A DNA stretch of 64,000 nucleotides from Candidatus Accumulibacter affinis (GCA_016713625.1 JADJOT010000008.1:186001-250000), one strand, 5' to 3'. Shown: positions 44,100 through 52,655, counted from the stretch's first letter. The notes: a model not told the origin generated them from the letters alone. Translations and numbers: made by a program.

Positions 44100-45887
44100 T
44101 TACAACATCGAAAAAGTTTTCTGATCGATTTCATTACTTAATTCATTTAAATGGACTAACATGATACCGCCAACTTTTTTGAATTTTTCTTTTATTTTTA
44201 TTACTGGGATACAAACCGAGACCTCCTTACTGATAAGTCCTATCATCATGATAAATCCTGATGTTTGACCTTGATCTACGCTTGCTACTGCCCGATAGTT
44301 TTTAACTTTTGCATCCGTATTGATTTCTAGCAAGCTCAATCTTCTTCCGAATCCGTACCATGCGTACAGTCTTACCGATGCGTTTGCGAAAAGTGCCCCT
44401 TCATCTTTTCCTTTAATCTTTTCTGCTGACCATCTTCCAATACCATTCAGAAAGAAGCGGCATAAAAAATTATCAAATAATCCGTTTCTGTTTACTATGC
44501 TTGCAAGCGTGTCGTCACTTTCGTCTTGATATAGATAAAACGCAGACTTCAGGGCGTTTATGCAATTTTCCATGGAATTTGATCTTGTAGATATTGCTGT
44601 GATAATAGAAGTACATGTTTTGGTGAGTGGTACTTCTCGATATCCTGGACCTGATTGAGTATCCGGCTTTTCTAGTGGAGTTAATTCTTTAACGTAACTC
44701 CACTTTCCGCATAAGCTTCCAACTATCTCTATGGCATCATTGTATATTCTTGGTGCAGAGAAGAGAGCTATGGAGCTTGGGGCAGGGATACCACCTGTGA
44801 ATCTCATGGCCATGCCCCATCCTGGATGGGGATGTCTTTCACCGTTTCCAGATATCCACGTATTATCGCCATGGCTCGATGCGAGAGTGTATAACTGCTT
44901 TTCTATTTCATCTAGTGTTAAGTCATAGTTCACTTTCAGATCCTTACCGTAATGCAGCATCCCTAGAATACCATATATTTTATCTTGCTCCAGTTGGCAA
45001 GACCTTCCTTTAAGTAATTGTTGTACTTCAGTTATAGGTAAATATCTTTTATTTCTGCTTGGCATGATGGACTCTACAACCATGCTCTCTGTTACCTCCA
45101 TCTTAATTGGTAGCTCCATCATATATTTTGTAATATTTTCTATTTGAGAACTAGCCCCCATATATTTAAGCATTACTAGCGTGGATAGTTCTACATCTGT
45201 GATAGAGGTTACTTTTGGAATGAAGTATATTGCCTTTTTTGAAAGTCTTATTTCCTGTGTGGTCCATACTCTTTTACTCCATCTTGACTTAGCAATAATA
45301 GAAATTAGAGTGTGTGCTGCCACATAATGTTCCAAGTTTAACCAACTTGGCACTGACAAATATCTTGTGTTATACTCAATATTATCTTGAATCGCTTTCA
45401 AAATTTTTTCTGAGGATAGGATATCATCTTTGTACTGTAATACATCATCAAGAACTACTATGACAAGCTCCGCTCCATGGTAGTAATCTCCCATTAGTGG
45501 AACTTGCAATCCTTTATCTTCTTTAGAATCCTGGTTTATACAAATGGAGTCTATCCATATATAGCTTATTTTTATTGCTTTTACTTTTTCGCAAACAATT
45601 TCGAGCCAATCAGGTGTGGCAAACCCTACTACCCAAGATATATTTGGATCCTGAAGGTTAATAGACTGCCTTTCGGTGCATGAGTAGGATATCGCAACGT
45701 AATTTAAGTTTGTTTTGTCGAGAATTGTAGAAGTTTCTATCAGTCTCATCGCATTTACATCAAACAGCCTTTTAGGTATTATATCATTCCTTTTTATATC
45801 CTCACTTGGTATGTATGATGATATGATATTAAATTCTGATCCATCAATTATTTCTTGGGTGCGATCTTTATTTGCATTTGATGTCAA
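44100..45887 (-). CDS. HET-domain (heterokaryon-incompatibility-like) protein
   Basis: A 595-residue protein whose N-terminal third has all three HET blocks: YVAISYSC (about 63-70), YIWIDSICINQDSKED with GDYYHGAELVIVVLDD (about 109-148), and SRWSKRVWTTQEIRLSKKAI (about 201-220). In fungi HET domains trigger cell death on contact with foreign partners; distant similarity to TIR domains has been proposed. The C-terminal part is unrecognised and probably senses the trigger. Base composition is strikingly AT-rich against GC-rich neighbours, so transfer from another lineage is likely. TTG 45887 has a strong GGAGG site nine bases upstream. A palindrome, CGCTTTATGAAAGCG (45911-45925), sits before it, with TATAAA (45951-45956, minus strand) as a possible -10. 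Confidence 0.78.
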   Translation of the reverse strand: MTSNANKDRTQEIIDGSEFNIISSYIPSEDIKRNDIIPKRLFDVNAMRLIETSTILDKTNLNYVAISYSCTERQSINLQDPNISWVVGFATPDWLEIVCEKVKAIKISYIWIDSICINQDSKEDKGLQVPLMGDYYHGAELVIVVLDDVLQYKDDILSSEKILKAIQDNIEYNTRYLSVPSWLNLEHYVAAHTLISIIAKSRWSKRVWTTQEIRLSKKAIYFIPKVTSITDVELSTLVMLKYMGASSQIENITKYMMELPIKMEVTESMVVESIMPSRNKRYLPITEVQQLLKGRSCQLEQDKIYGILGMLHYGKDLKVNYDLTLDEIEKQLYTLASSHGDNTWISGNGERHPHPGWGMAMRFTGGIPAPSSIALFSAPRIYNDAIEIVGSLCGKWSYVKELTPLEKPDTQSGPGYREVPLTKTCTSIITAISTRSNSMENCINALKSAFYLYQDESDDTLASIVNRNGLFDNFLCRFFLNGIGRWSAEKIKGKDEGALFANASVRLYAWYGFGRRLSLLEINTDAKVKNYRAVASVDQGQTSGFIMMIGLISKEVSVCIPVIKIKEKFKKVGGIMLVHLNELSNEIDQKTFSML

Positions 45888-45910
45888 AATTAATTTCCTC
45901 CGTTTGTTAT

Positions 45911-45956
45911 CGCTTTATGAAAGCGCTGGTTTACTCTCTTCAGTAATTATTTTATA
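45911..45956 (-). promoter_or_regulatory. candidate promoter and palindrome upstream of the HET gene
   Basis: On the minus strand TATAAA (45956-45951) precedes the palindrome CGCTTT-ATG-AAAGCG (45911-45925) and then GGAGG and the TTG start. The palindrome lies between the probable -10 and the ribosome site, as an operator or leader hairpin would. The rest of 45888-46189 shows one TTCCGGCCA repeat and no gene. Confidence 0.4.
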
Positions 45957-46189
45957 CTCGAATCGCTTACCGCTACACCGGCCTTGATCATCATTCCGGC
46001 CAAGGCTGAGTACTGCGCATGGTGAAAGCCGTGCGGGAGAGTGGCAGAACCCTCGAAATTACGTACCCTTGGAGGCGCCAACCAAGCAAGGGAGAAGAAG
46101 ATGTTCGAGGGTCCTGCCGGGATTGACTTTAACCCAGACACGTGGCCGATGCCACCGCACGCTGCACCGTCATCGATGGTGGGTGAGTC

Positions 46190-46573
46190 GTGAAGCGCCG
46201 CTCGCGTCTGGAGCGTGCGGAACAGCTTGAGACGGCCAATGCGCGCTTGAGGGCGGGACAGCCGCAGCGGCAGGTGGCCGCCGAGCTTGGTCTGGCACGC
46301 AGTACCTTGCAGGAGTGGTACAAGCCGGTTGCGGTGGGCGCGGCCCCCGCGGTTCTGGCTGCGTGTGTGGAGACCCCGGAGGGCGTGCAGTGGCTGCATC
46401 AACTGGTGGTGGCGGCGCACTTTTGCATCACCCTGCAGGGCGGTGCCGGCATCCGGGTGGTGTGCCAATTCCTTGAGTTGAGCGGGCTGTCGGCATTCGT
46501 CGGCGTCAGCTACGGTGCCCACCAGGGCCTCAATGCGGCCCTGGAAGAGGCGGTGGTCGCCATCGCAAGCTAA
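46190..46573 (+). pseudogene. truncated transposase-like gene (DUF6399-type N-terminus)
   Basis: A 127-residue frame starting at GTG 46190. QRQVAAELGLARSTLQEWYK is a helix-turn-helix of transposase type; GVQWLHQLVVAAHFCITLQG and SAFVGVSYGAHQGLNAALEEAV look like the beginning of the long DUF6399-type transposase proteins I associate with Rhodocyclales genomes, which are several times longer. The frame stops at the first unit of a 15-bp tandem repeat, so only the N-terminal part remains. Confidence 0.6.
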
Positions 46574-46681
46574 AGGCGCAAGCTAAAGGGGCGCAAGCTA
46601 AAGGGGCGCAAGCTAAAGGGGCGCAAGCTAAAGGGGCGCAAGCTAAAGGGGCGCAAGCTAAAGGGGCGCAAGCTAAAGGGG
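46564..46681 (+). repeat. 15-bp tandem repeat (8 copies) grown from a CDS end
   Basis: The unit GCGCAAGCTAAAGGG recurs at 15-bp spacing (CGCA starts at 46577, 46592, 46607, 46622, 46637, 46652, 46667); a shorter first copy at 46564 carries the stop codon of the truncated transposase gene. The opposite strand spells repeated LACAP in an open frame, which I take as an artefact. Confidence 0.95.
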
Positions 46682-46792
46682 CCAGGCTCGAATTGAATGT
46701 CTCAGGTTCGGTTGGTCGGGCAGGGAGATGTATTCGGGTACGATGGGCCATGGCCAAAAGTATCAGTTCAAAGCGAGCACGGCCCCTTTTTC
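46681..46792. repeat. direct repeat A (about 112 bp)
   Basis: Strongly similar in sequence and orientation to 48122-48236. Shared stretches include CGAATTGAATG, GGTCGGGCAGGGAGA and GGGCCATGG. The pair encloses the GGT fragment and the metalloprotease gene. On the minus strand both copies could begin a short frame (MAxRxRIxLPARP), perhaps a relic of a transposase start; I am unsure. Confidence 0.85.
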
Positions 46793-46804
46793 CTTCTTTT
46801 TCCT

Positions 46805-46927
46805 TTGCCCCCGCGGCGCAGGATGCGCGCGCCGGCCAGCGCGGTATGCGGCTCGGACGCCGCGATCGCTCCATGAATGCCGATCGCAGAAGAATACGCG
46901 ATGGGGTGGCGATCGGGAAGTCTGGCT
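46805..46927 (-). pseudogene. fragment of gamma-glutamyltransferase 5' end (right copy of island repeat)
   Basis: On the minus strand the fragment reads IAYSSAIGIHGAIAASEPHT and then ALAGARILRRGG, matching the first 33 residues of the intact gene at 28446-30029. The start ATG has become ATC. Homology reaches about 25 bases further upstream and stops abruptly at 46805. It marks the right border of the accessory island. Confidence 0.88.
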
Positions 46928-47055
46928 GGCCGTATAATGGCGGCGCGGACCAGCACACAGCGGCACCTCGAGTCGGCGCGGACTCGGCTTTCAGGGCTTG
47001 ATTCAGTTGTTCCTATACAAAACATCTGTATGAAGAAAGACAAGGGTAAGTATCG

Positions 47056-48138
47056 ATGGAAACCTGCAAGATACTACGCCCGACCCTCAGGCAACTGGCC
47101 TGCGGCGTCACCGTCGCTGCCGCATTCGGCGCAGCGTCACCAGCGCATGCGCTGACTTTCAACCTGACCTCGACGGGGAACGCTACTGCGGATATGGGCT
47201 TCCAGGCGGCGGCGAGCTTCTGGCAGGGCGTGTTCATTGACCCGGTCATCGTGAACATCACGGCCGGCTTTGCGCTTCTCGACCCGAACGTCCTGGGGCA
47301 AGCCGGTTCAGCATACCTCAACACGAGCTTCGCAGCCATGAAGACAGCGCTCGGCGTCGATGCATCCAGCGTGGACGACGCCACCATGGTCGTAGGGCTG
47401 CCGGGCGGGTCGAACTACAGCAAGCTCATCAACGGCACTGCGGATTCTGGCGGCGCCACGCACGTGCACAGTGCGATCACCGACCTGCAGGTGACCAGGG
47501 CGAATGCCAAGGCCATTGGACTCGTCGCAGCCAACGATGCGGCGGAGGATGCGCAGATCACCTTCAGCAGCGCTTTCAACTTCGACTTCGACCCGAGCGA
47601 CGGGATTGGCGCCGGTCTCTTCGACTTTGTCGGCATCGCCATTCACGAGCTTGGCCACGCCATGGGTTTTACCAGCGGTGTCGACTTTCTCGACACCAAC
47701 AGCAATGGACCGGGGGTAAGCGGCTCATTCCGTGACGCCTACTTCGACCCGTACGCGACCTTGCTCGACTTCACGCGGTGCTCTGGCGCGAGCCAGCAAG
47801 CCGGTGCGGACATCGATTGGACCATCGGCGGCAGCGCCAAGGACTTTGCCATCGACGGCGCTTGCAGTGCCCTGGTCAGCAACGCCTGGTCGACCGGGAA
47901 AGCTTTTGGCGACGGCTGGCAGGCGAGCCACTGGAAGGACAGCTTCAACATTGGCATCATGGATCCCACAGCGGTGCCGCCAGGCCAGCTCAACGTGGTG
48001 ACCGCACGCGACATTCAGGCCTTCGACGTGATCGGCTGGACTCAGAGCGTGCCGGAACCGGCCAGCTTCCTCCTGTTCGGCACTGCTCTCCTGGGTATGG
48101 GTGTGGCGAGGAAGCTAAAGAGGCCAGGCGCGAATTGA
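47056..48138 (+). CDS. PEP-CTERM zinc metalloprotease (NF038122-like)
   Basis: A 360-residue exported protein with signal peptide (about 1-33, ending SPAHALT). The catalytic zinc site is IAIHELGHAMGFTSGVD (about 195-211), the HExxHxxG pattern of metzincin-like enzymes. The C-terminus VPEPASFLLFGTALLGMGVAR is a full PEP-CTERM signal: Pro-Glu-Pro, a TM segment and a basic end, so exosortase should process it. Its final codons and stop lie inside a direct repeat (48122-48236), which adds PGAN after the basic tail. ATG 47056 follows AAGGGTAAG. It is divergent in function from the island but lies next to its right border. Confidence 0.88.
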   Translation: METCKILRPTLRQLACGVTVAAAFGAASPAHALTFNLTSTGNATADMGFQAAASFWQGVFIDPVIVNITAGFALLDPNVLGQAGSAYLNTSFAAMKTALGVDASSVDDATMVVGLPGGSNYSKLINGTADSGGATHVHSAITDLQVTRANAKAIGLVAANDAAEDAQITFSSAFNFDFDPSDGIGAGLFDFVGIAIHELGHAMGFTSGVDFLDTNSNGPGVSGSFRDAYFDPYATLLDFTRCSGASQQAGADIDWTIGGSAKDFAIDGACSALVSNAWSTGKAFGDGWQASHWKDSFNIGIMDPTAVPPGQLNVVTARDIQAFDVIGWTQSVPEPASFLLFGTALLGMGVARKLKRPGAN

Positions 48139-48236
48139 ATGAATGAATCAGGCCTCGCTGGTCGGGCAGGGAGACGGATTCGTTTACGACGGGCCATGGC
48201 GAAAAGTATCAGTCTAAATCGAGCACTGCCCCTTTT
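48122..48236. repeat. direct repeat B (about 115 bp)
   Basis: Second copy of the repeat at 46681-46792, with a short ATGA-unit expansion (GAATGAATGAAT) that copy A lacks. It overlaps the end of the metalloprotease gene and abuts the convergent permease gene. Confidence 0.85.
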
Positions 48237-48247
48237 CCCGCCGCTGC

Positions 48248-49453
48248 TCACTCCGCGCGCAGCGCCTCCACCGCGTCCAGCCGCGCCGCGCGCCTGGCGG
48301 GCAGCACGCCAGCGAGCAGGCCAATCGCCACCGCGATGCTCTCGGCCAGGATGACAAAGCTGAGTGGCGTGTGCACCGGCAGCGCCGGCACCAGCAGGTG
48401 AATCAACTGCGCCAGACCGATCCCCAGGAGCAGGCCGAGTAGCCCGCCGAGCGCGGAGAGCGCGACGGCCTCGCCGAGAAATAGGCCGAGGATGGTGTTG
48501 CGTGGTGCGCCAAGCGCCACCAGCAGGCCGATTTCGCCGGTACGTTCGGTGACCGCAATGGTCATGATGGTGACGATGCCGACACCGCCGACGAGCAGCG
48601 AGATGCTGCCCAGCGCGCCGACCGCCATGGTCAGGATGTCCAGGATGTTCGACAGCGTGCGCAGCATGTCTTCCTGCGTCGTGATGGTGAAGTCCTCGCG
48701 CCCGTGCCGTGCCTGCAGTGTCGCCTTGACCAGCGCGCTGACCGCGGCTGCGGGCACGCCTTCCTCGTACGACAGGTCGATCTTCATTACTCCGTCGCGG
48801 TTGTAGAGTTCCAGCGCGCGGGCGGTCGGGATGTAGGCGGCGTCGTCGAGGTCGATGCCGAGAAACTGCCCTTTGGCTTCGAGGACGCCAATGACACGAA
48901 AGGTCAGGCCACCTGCACGCACCCGCGCACCGAGGGGATTGCCGGCGCCGAACAGTTCCTCCTTGAGCTTCGCGCCGAGAACGATGAAGGCGCGCGCATG
49001 GTCGGCGTCCTCGGCCGGCAGAAACTGGCCGCTGCTGACCCGGATCCCGTACACTTTGAGCATCGCCGCGCTCACCCCGTTGACGGTGGTCCGACGCAGG
49101 CGGCCATTGGCATTGACCTCGGTGTTGCCCCACACCGTCGCCGTCATGCCAGTGATATGCGGCAGATGTTCGAGCGCGACGGCGTCCTCCAGCGTCAGCG
49201 GCCGTACCGAGGTCGGGATACCGGTCGGCGTCGGCCCCGAGGTCTTGACCTTGCCGGGCGCGACGCTGATCACATTGGTGCCGAACTGCGTGAATTCGGC
49301 CAGCACAAAACGATGGATGCCTTCGCCGATCGAGGTCAGCAGGATCACCGCGGCGATGCCGACGGCGATGCCGAGCAGCGTCAGGAAGCTGCGCAGCCGG
49401 TGCGCAGTGATCGCGCGCAGTGCCAGCTGCAGTCCGTCGCGTGGGTGGATCAT
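48248..49453 (-). CDS. MacB-type FtsX-domain ABC permease (second of two)
   Basis: A 401-residue inner-membrane subunit. TM1 (about 22-42, SFLTLLGIAVGIAAVILLT), a large periplasmic MacB-type core (about 50-270), and three C-terminal TM helices with the FtsX signature GEIGLLVALGAPRNTILG (about 312-330) are present. It ends PARRAARLDAVEALRAE, as such permeases do. Last gene of a five-gene minus-strand set. Part of it is copied at 33233-33655. Confidence 0.92.
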   Translation of the reverse strand: MIHPRDGLQLALRAITAHRLRSFLTLLGIAVGIAAVILLTSIGEGIHRFVLAEFTQFGTNVISVAPGKVKTSGPTPTGIPTSVRPLTLEDAVALEHLPHITGMTATVWGNTEVNANGRLRRTTVNGVSAAMLKVYGIRVSSGQFLPAEDADHARAFIVLGAKLKEELFGAGNPLGARVRAGGLTFRVIGVLEAKGQFLGIDLDDAAYIPTARALELYNRDGVMKIDLSYEEGVPAAAVSALVKATLQARHGREDFTITTQEDMLRTLSNILDILTMAVGALGSISLLVGGVGIVTIMTIAVTERTGEIGLLVALGAPRNTILGLFLGEAVALSALGGLLGLLLGIGLAQLIHLLVPALPVHTPLSFVILAESIAVAIGLLAGVLPARRAARLDAVEALRAE

Positions 49454-49475
49454 GACGTTTCGTTCATCGCCGCGC

Positions 49476-50684
49476 TCAGCGCCTGGCCAGCGACTGCACC
49501 GGATCGAGTCGCGCGGCCTGACGTGCCGGCAGGACGCCGAAGACGACGCCGGTAGTCAGCGCCGTGGCGAGTCCGGCGAGCACTGCCCAGTCCGGTGGAA
49601 AGGCAGGAAAGTCGGGATAGAGCTGGCGGATCAGCGCGGCGCCGGCGTGGCCGAGGGCGAAGCCGAGCAGGGCGCCGGCTGCCGACAACATCGCCGCCTC
49701 AGCCAGAAAGGCGTTGCGGATCGTCGCGCCGGTCGCGCCGAGCGCCTTGAGCAGCCCGATCTCGGCCGTCCGCTGAGCCACCGAGACGAGCATCACATTC
49801 ATCACCAGGATGCCGGCGACGGCCAGGCTGATCGCCGCGATTCCGGCAACGGCCAGGGTGAGGGCGCCGAGCAGGCGGTCAAAGGTGGCGAGGACGGCGT
49901 CCTGGGTGATGATCGTGACGTCCTGTTCGCCTTCGTGGCGCAGCTTGACGATCTCGGCCACCTGCGCCTTGGCCAGCTCGATGGCGTCGCGGCTGCTGGC
50001 TTCGACGAGGATGCGGAACAGGGTATTGCTGTTGAACATCGCCTGCGCCAGCGCCACCGGAACGATCACCAGCTCGTCGGTGTTCATTCCCAGCCCCTGA
50101 CCGGTCGAGGCGAGCACGCCGACGATGCGGAAACGCCGATCACCGATGCGGACCAGCTGGCCGAGCGCCTGTTCGCGGCCGAACATCTCATCGCGCACCT
50201 TGGCGCCGATGACCGCTTCCGATGCGCCGCGACGCCAGTCGCCCGGTGGCAGAAAGCGCCCCTGCGCGAGCGTGAGGCGGCGTACTTCGATGAAGTCGGC
50301 GGTGGTGCCGGCGACCATCACTTCGCGCAACTTGCCGCCGGCGCTGATCTCCGAGGTGCCGACGGCGAGCGGCGCGACGCGGTGCACGGCACTCGCACGC
50401 AGCAACGCCTGGGCATCGTCGATGGTCAGGTCGCGCGGCGTGCTGGTGATCGCGTTGCCAGGGTTGAAGCCGCCGGTCTGCGAGCGCCCCGGCAGAACGA
50501 TTACCAAATTGCTGCCGATCGACGAGAACTGGTTCAGCACATAGCGGCGCGCGCCATCGCCAAGCGCCGTGAGGACGACGACGGCGGCGACGCCGATAGC
50601 CATCGCCAGCACCAGCAGGGAGGTGCGCAGCCGGTTGCCGGTCGCCGCATCGCGGGCAAAGCGAATCAGGTCGGGAGCGCGCAC
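49476..50684 (-). CDS. MacB-type FtsX-domain ABC permease (first of two)
   Basis: A 402-residue permease with the same plan as its neighbour: TM1 (about 20-42), periplasmic core, and C-terminal TM bundle with TAEIGLLKALGATGATIRN. It ends LPARQAARLDPVQSLARR. Two different permeases probably form a heterodimer for one ATPase. Its start overlaps the ATPase end by 19 bp. 22 bp separate it from the second permease. Confidence 0.92.
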   Translation of the reverse strand: MRAPDLIRFARDAATGNRLRTSLLVLAMAIGVAAVVVLTALGDGARRYVLNQFSSIGSNLVIVLPGRSQTGGFNPGNAITSTPRDLTIDDAQALLRASAVHRVAPLAVGTSEISAGGKLREVMVAGTTADFIEVRRLTLAQGRFLPPGDWRRGASEAVIGAKVRDEMFGREQALGQLVRIGDRRFRIVGVLASTGQGLGMNTDELVIVPVALAQAMFNSNTLFRILVEASSRDAIELAKAQVAEIVKLRHEGEQDVTIITQDAVLATFDRLLGALTLAVAGIAAISLAVAGILVMNVMLVSVAQRTAEIGLLKALGATGATIRNAFLAEAAMLSAAGALLGFALGHAGAALIRQLYPDFPAFPPDWAVLAGLATALTTGVVFGVLPARQAARLDPVQSLARR

Positions 50685-51391
50685 GGGTCTGCGAGCGTTG
50701 TGCTAGGGCGCTGCTGGTCATCCTGCAGGGCGCCGTCTTCCATCAGCAATTGGCGGCGCGCACGCGCGCCGAGGACGCCATCGTGGGTGACGACGATCAG
50801 CGTGACGCCGCGGTCGTTGAGTTCTTCGAGCAAGCGCATCACTTCTTCACCGGTGGAACGATCGAGGTTGCCGGTCGGCTCGTCAGCGAGGATCAACGCC
50901 GGCTGCATGATCGTCGCCCGGGCAATCGCGACGCGCTGGCGCTGCCCGCCCGAGAGTTGATCCGGGCGATGATCGGCGCGGTTCTCGAGTCCGTAGTCGC
51001 GGAGCGCGCGCGCGACGCGCTCGGCACGCTGGATCGGCACGATGCCCGCGAGTGTCATCGGCAACGCGATGTTCTCGGCGGCGGTCAGGCGGGGCACCAG
51101 ATGAAAGCTCTGAAAGACGAAGCCAATACGCTCGCTGCGCACGCGCGCCTGTTCTGCCGCCGAAAGGGTGGTGACGTCGCGGCCCTCGAGGCGGTAGGTA
51201 CCGGAATTCGGGCGGTCGAGCAGACCGAGCAGGTTGAGCAGCGTCGATTTGCCCGAGCCCGAGGGGCCCATCACCGCCACGTATTCCCCAGCGTTGATGC
51301 TGACGTCGAGACGACGCAGCGCGTGCACCTCGCTGTCGCCGAGGTGGAAGACCCGCTCAATGCCCGCAAGCTCGATCAGCGCCGTGCTCAT
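50666..51391 (-). CDS. ABC transporter ATPase, MacB/LolD type
   Basis: A 241-residue nucleotide-binding subunit. Walker A GPSGSGKSTLL, Q-loop FQSFHLVPRLTAAEN, signature LSGGQRQRVAIARAT, Walker B LILADEPTGNLD and the H-loop VVTHD are complete. It powers the two permeases that follow and works with the upstream periplasmic adaptor to move a substrate from the periplasm across the outer membrane in MacAB-TolC style. No TolC gene is in the window. Confidence 0.93.
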   Translation of the reverse strand: MSTALIELAGIERVFHLGDSEVHALRRLDVSINAGEYVAVMGPSGSGKSTLLNLLGLLDRPNSGTYRLEGRDVTTLSAAEQARVRSERIGFVFQSFHLVPRLTAAENIALPMTLAGIVPIQRAERVARALRDYGLENRADHRPDQLSGGQRQRVAIARATIMQPALILADEPTGNLDRSTGEEVMRLLEELNDRGVTLIVVTHDGVLGARARRQLLMEDGALQDDQQRPSTTLADPCALPT

Positions 51392-51394
51392 GAT

Positions 51395-52561
51395 CTACTT
51401 GCCGGTGGTTGCCGGCTTGCTATCGACCGCATAGTGCGCACCGGCCTTGACGCCGGCACGCTCCAGCGACGTGACCACGCGTTCGCCGGCGGCGAGGCCT
51501 TCGAGCACCTCGGTGAACTCCCAGTTGGCGAGACCGGTCTTGACCTGGCGTTCCTCGAGCCTGCCGTCAGCGCCTGCCACCAGCACGCGGCCGCCTTCGA
51601 GCAACGCCGGGGTGGGAACCCGGACGACGTTCTCGCGAACCGCCAGAATCACCTCGACATCCGCACTGTAGCCGACCAGCAGCTTGCCCGGTGCCGCCGG
51701 GTCGGCAAAGATGGCCTCGATGTCGACGGTGCGCGCCTGCTTCTCGACGGCCGAGACGTAGGGCGCCACCCGCCTGACCTGGCCCGCGAAGGACTGCCTG
51801 GGCAGCGCGTCGAGGCTGATGCGTACCGGCTGCCCGGCGACGATCCGCGGCGCATCGACTTCATCCATCGGCGCCTTGACGTACAGGCAGGAGTCGTCGA
51901 TCAAATCGATTGCCGGTGGCGTCGGTACACCGGGTGGCGACGGCGTCGAGTACTCGCCAACCTCGCCGACGATTTTCGCGATGGTGCCGGCAAACGGCGC
52001 ATAGAGGATTGTCCGCCCCTGTTCGACGCGGCTCACGCTGACTCTCGCTTCGGCCTGGGTGACGTCGGCCTTGGCGGCTTCACAGCCGGCACGCCGGGCC
52101 TGCGCCTCGCTGCGCGCGCTTTCTTCCTTGGCGCCCGAGACAAAACCCCGCGCGCGCAGGGCCGCCTGACGACCGGCTTCGCGTTCGGCGTTGCTCGCCA
52201 CCACACAGGCTTCGTTGACGCGCATGCGGGCAGTCGCCACCTGTGAGGTCATCCAGGCACTCTGCGCCTGCTGGTCGTCGTTCCACAGTTTCATCAGCAG
52301 CTGGCCCTTGCTGACCCGGTCGCCTTCCTTGACCGCCAGGACTTCGATGCGGCCGCCGGTGATCGTCGACAGCTTGGTACGCTGGCAGGCCTCGACCGCC
52401 CCGGCGCGGGTATTGGCGATCGTCGATTCGACCTGGCCACGTTCGATTTCCTTGAGCACGACGGCGACCGGTTTCGGGAGGGTCGCCCACCACAGTCCAG
52501 TGGCGATTAGCAGGACGACCAGAAGGGCAATCAGCAGGCGGCGAATCAGGGGTGACAGCAT
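51395..52561 (-). CDS. periplasmic adaptor (membrane-fusion) subunit of a MacAB-type exporter
   Basis: A 388-residue protein with one N-terminal TM anchor (about 6-27), a lipoyl/barrel-sandwich half (VKEGDRVSKGQLLMKLW), a helical hairpin rich in Ala/Glu/Arg (about 95-180), the second lipoyl half (LYAPFAGTIAKIVGEVGEY) and beta-barrel domains. Such adaptors link an inner-membrane pump to TolC. Only three bases separate it from the ATPase gene. The substrate is unknown. Confidence 0.9.
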   Translation of the reverse strand: MLSPLIRRLLIALLVVLLIATGLWWATLPKPVAVVLKEIERGQVESTIANTRAGAVEACQRTKLSTITGGRIEVLAVKEGDRVSKGQLLMKLWNDDQQAQSAWMTSQVATARMRVNEACVVASNAEREAGRQAALRARGFVSGAKEESARSEAQARRAGCEAAKADVTQAEARVSVSRVEQGRTILYAPFAGTIAKIVGEVGEYSTPSPPGVPTPPAIDLIDDSCLYVKAPMDEVDAPRIVAGQPVRISLDALPRQSFAGQVRRVAPYVSAVEKQARTVDIEAIFADPAAPGKLLVGYSADVEVILAVRENVVRVPTPALLEGGRVLVAGADGRLEERQVKTGLANWEFTEVLEGLAAGERVVTSLERAGVKAGAHYAVDSKPATTGK

Positions 52562-52655
52562 GGCGGGGCGCAGGATGGGAGAAAGGGATTGGCCGTCACC
52601 GGCAAGGGGTCAGCGCGTCGCTCAACCCGGCCGCCGGGATGCCGCAGCTGTCTCT

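Noticed and set aside
46564..46681. 15-bp repeats as a possible CRISPR or iteron origin
   Set aside because: No spacers, no replication gene nearby, and the first unit is a gene end.
46530..46958. Minus-strand frame with repeated LACAP units
   Set aside because: Produced by the 15-bp tandem repeat, whose unit is a multiple of three; the rest spans a gene fragment and a direct repeat.
48042..49133. 363-residue minus-strand Arg-rich frame overlapping the permease
   Set aside because: An alternative frame of the permease gene, with composition typical of a GC-rich shadow.
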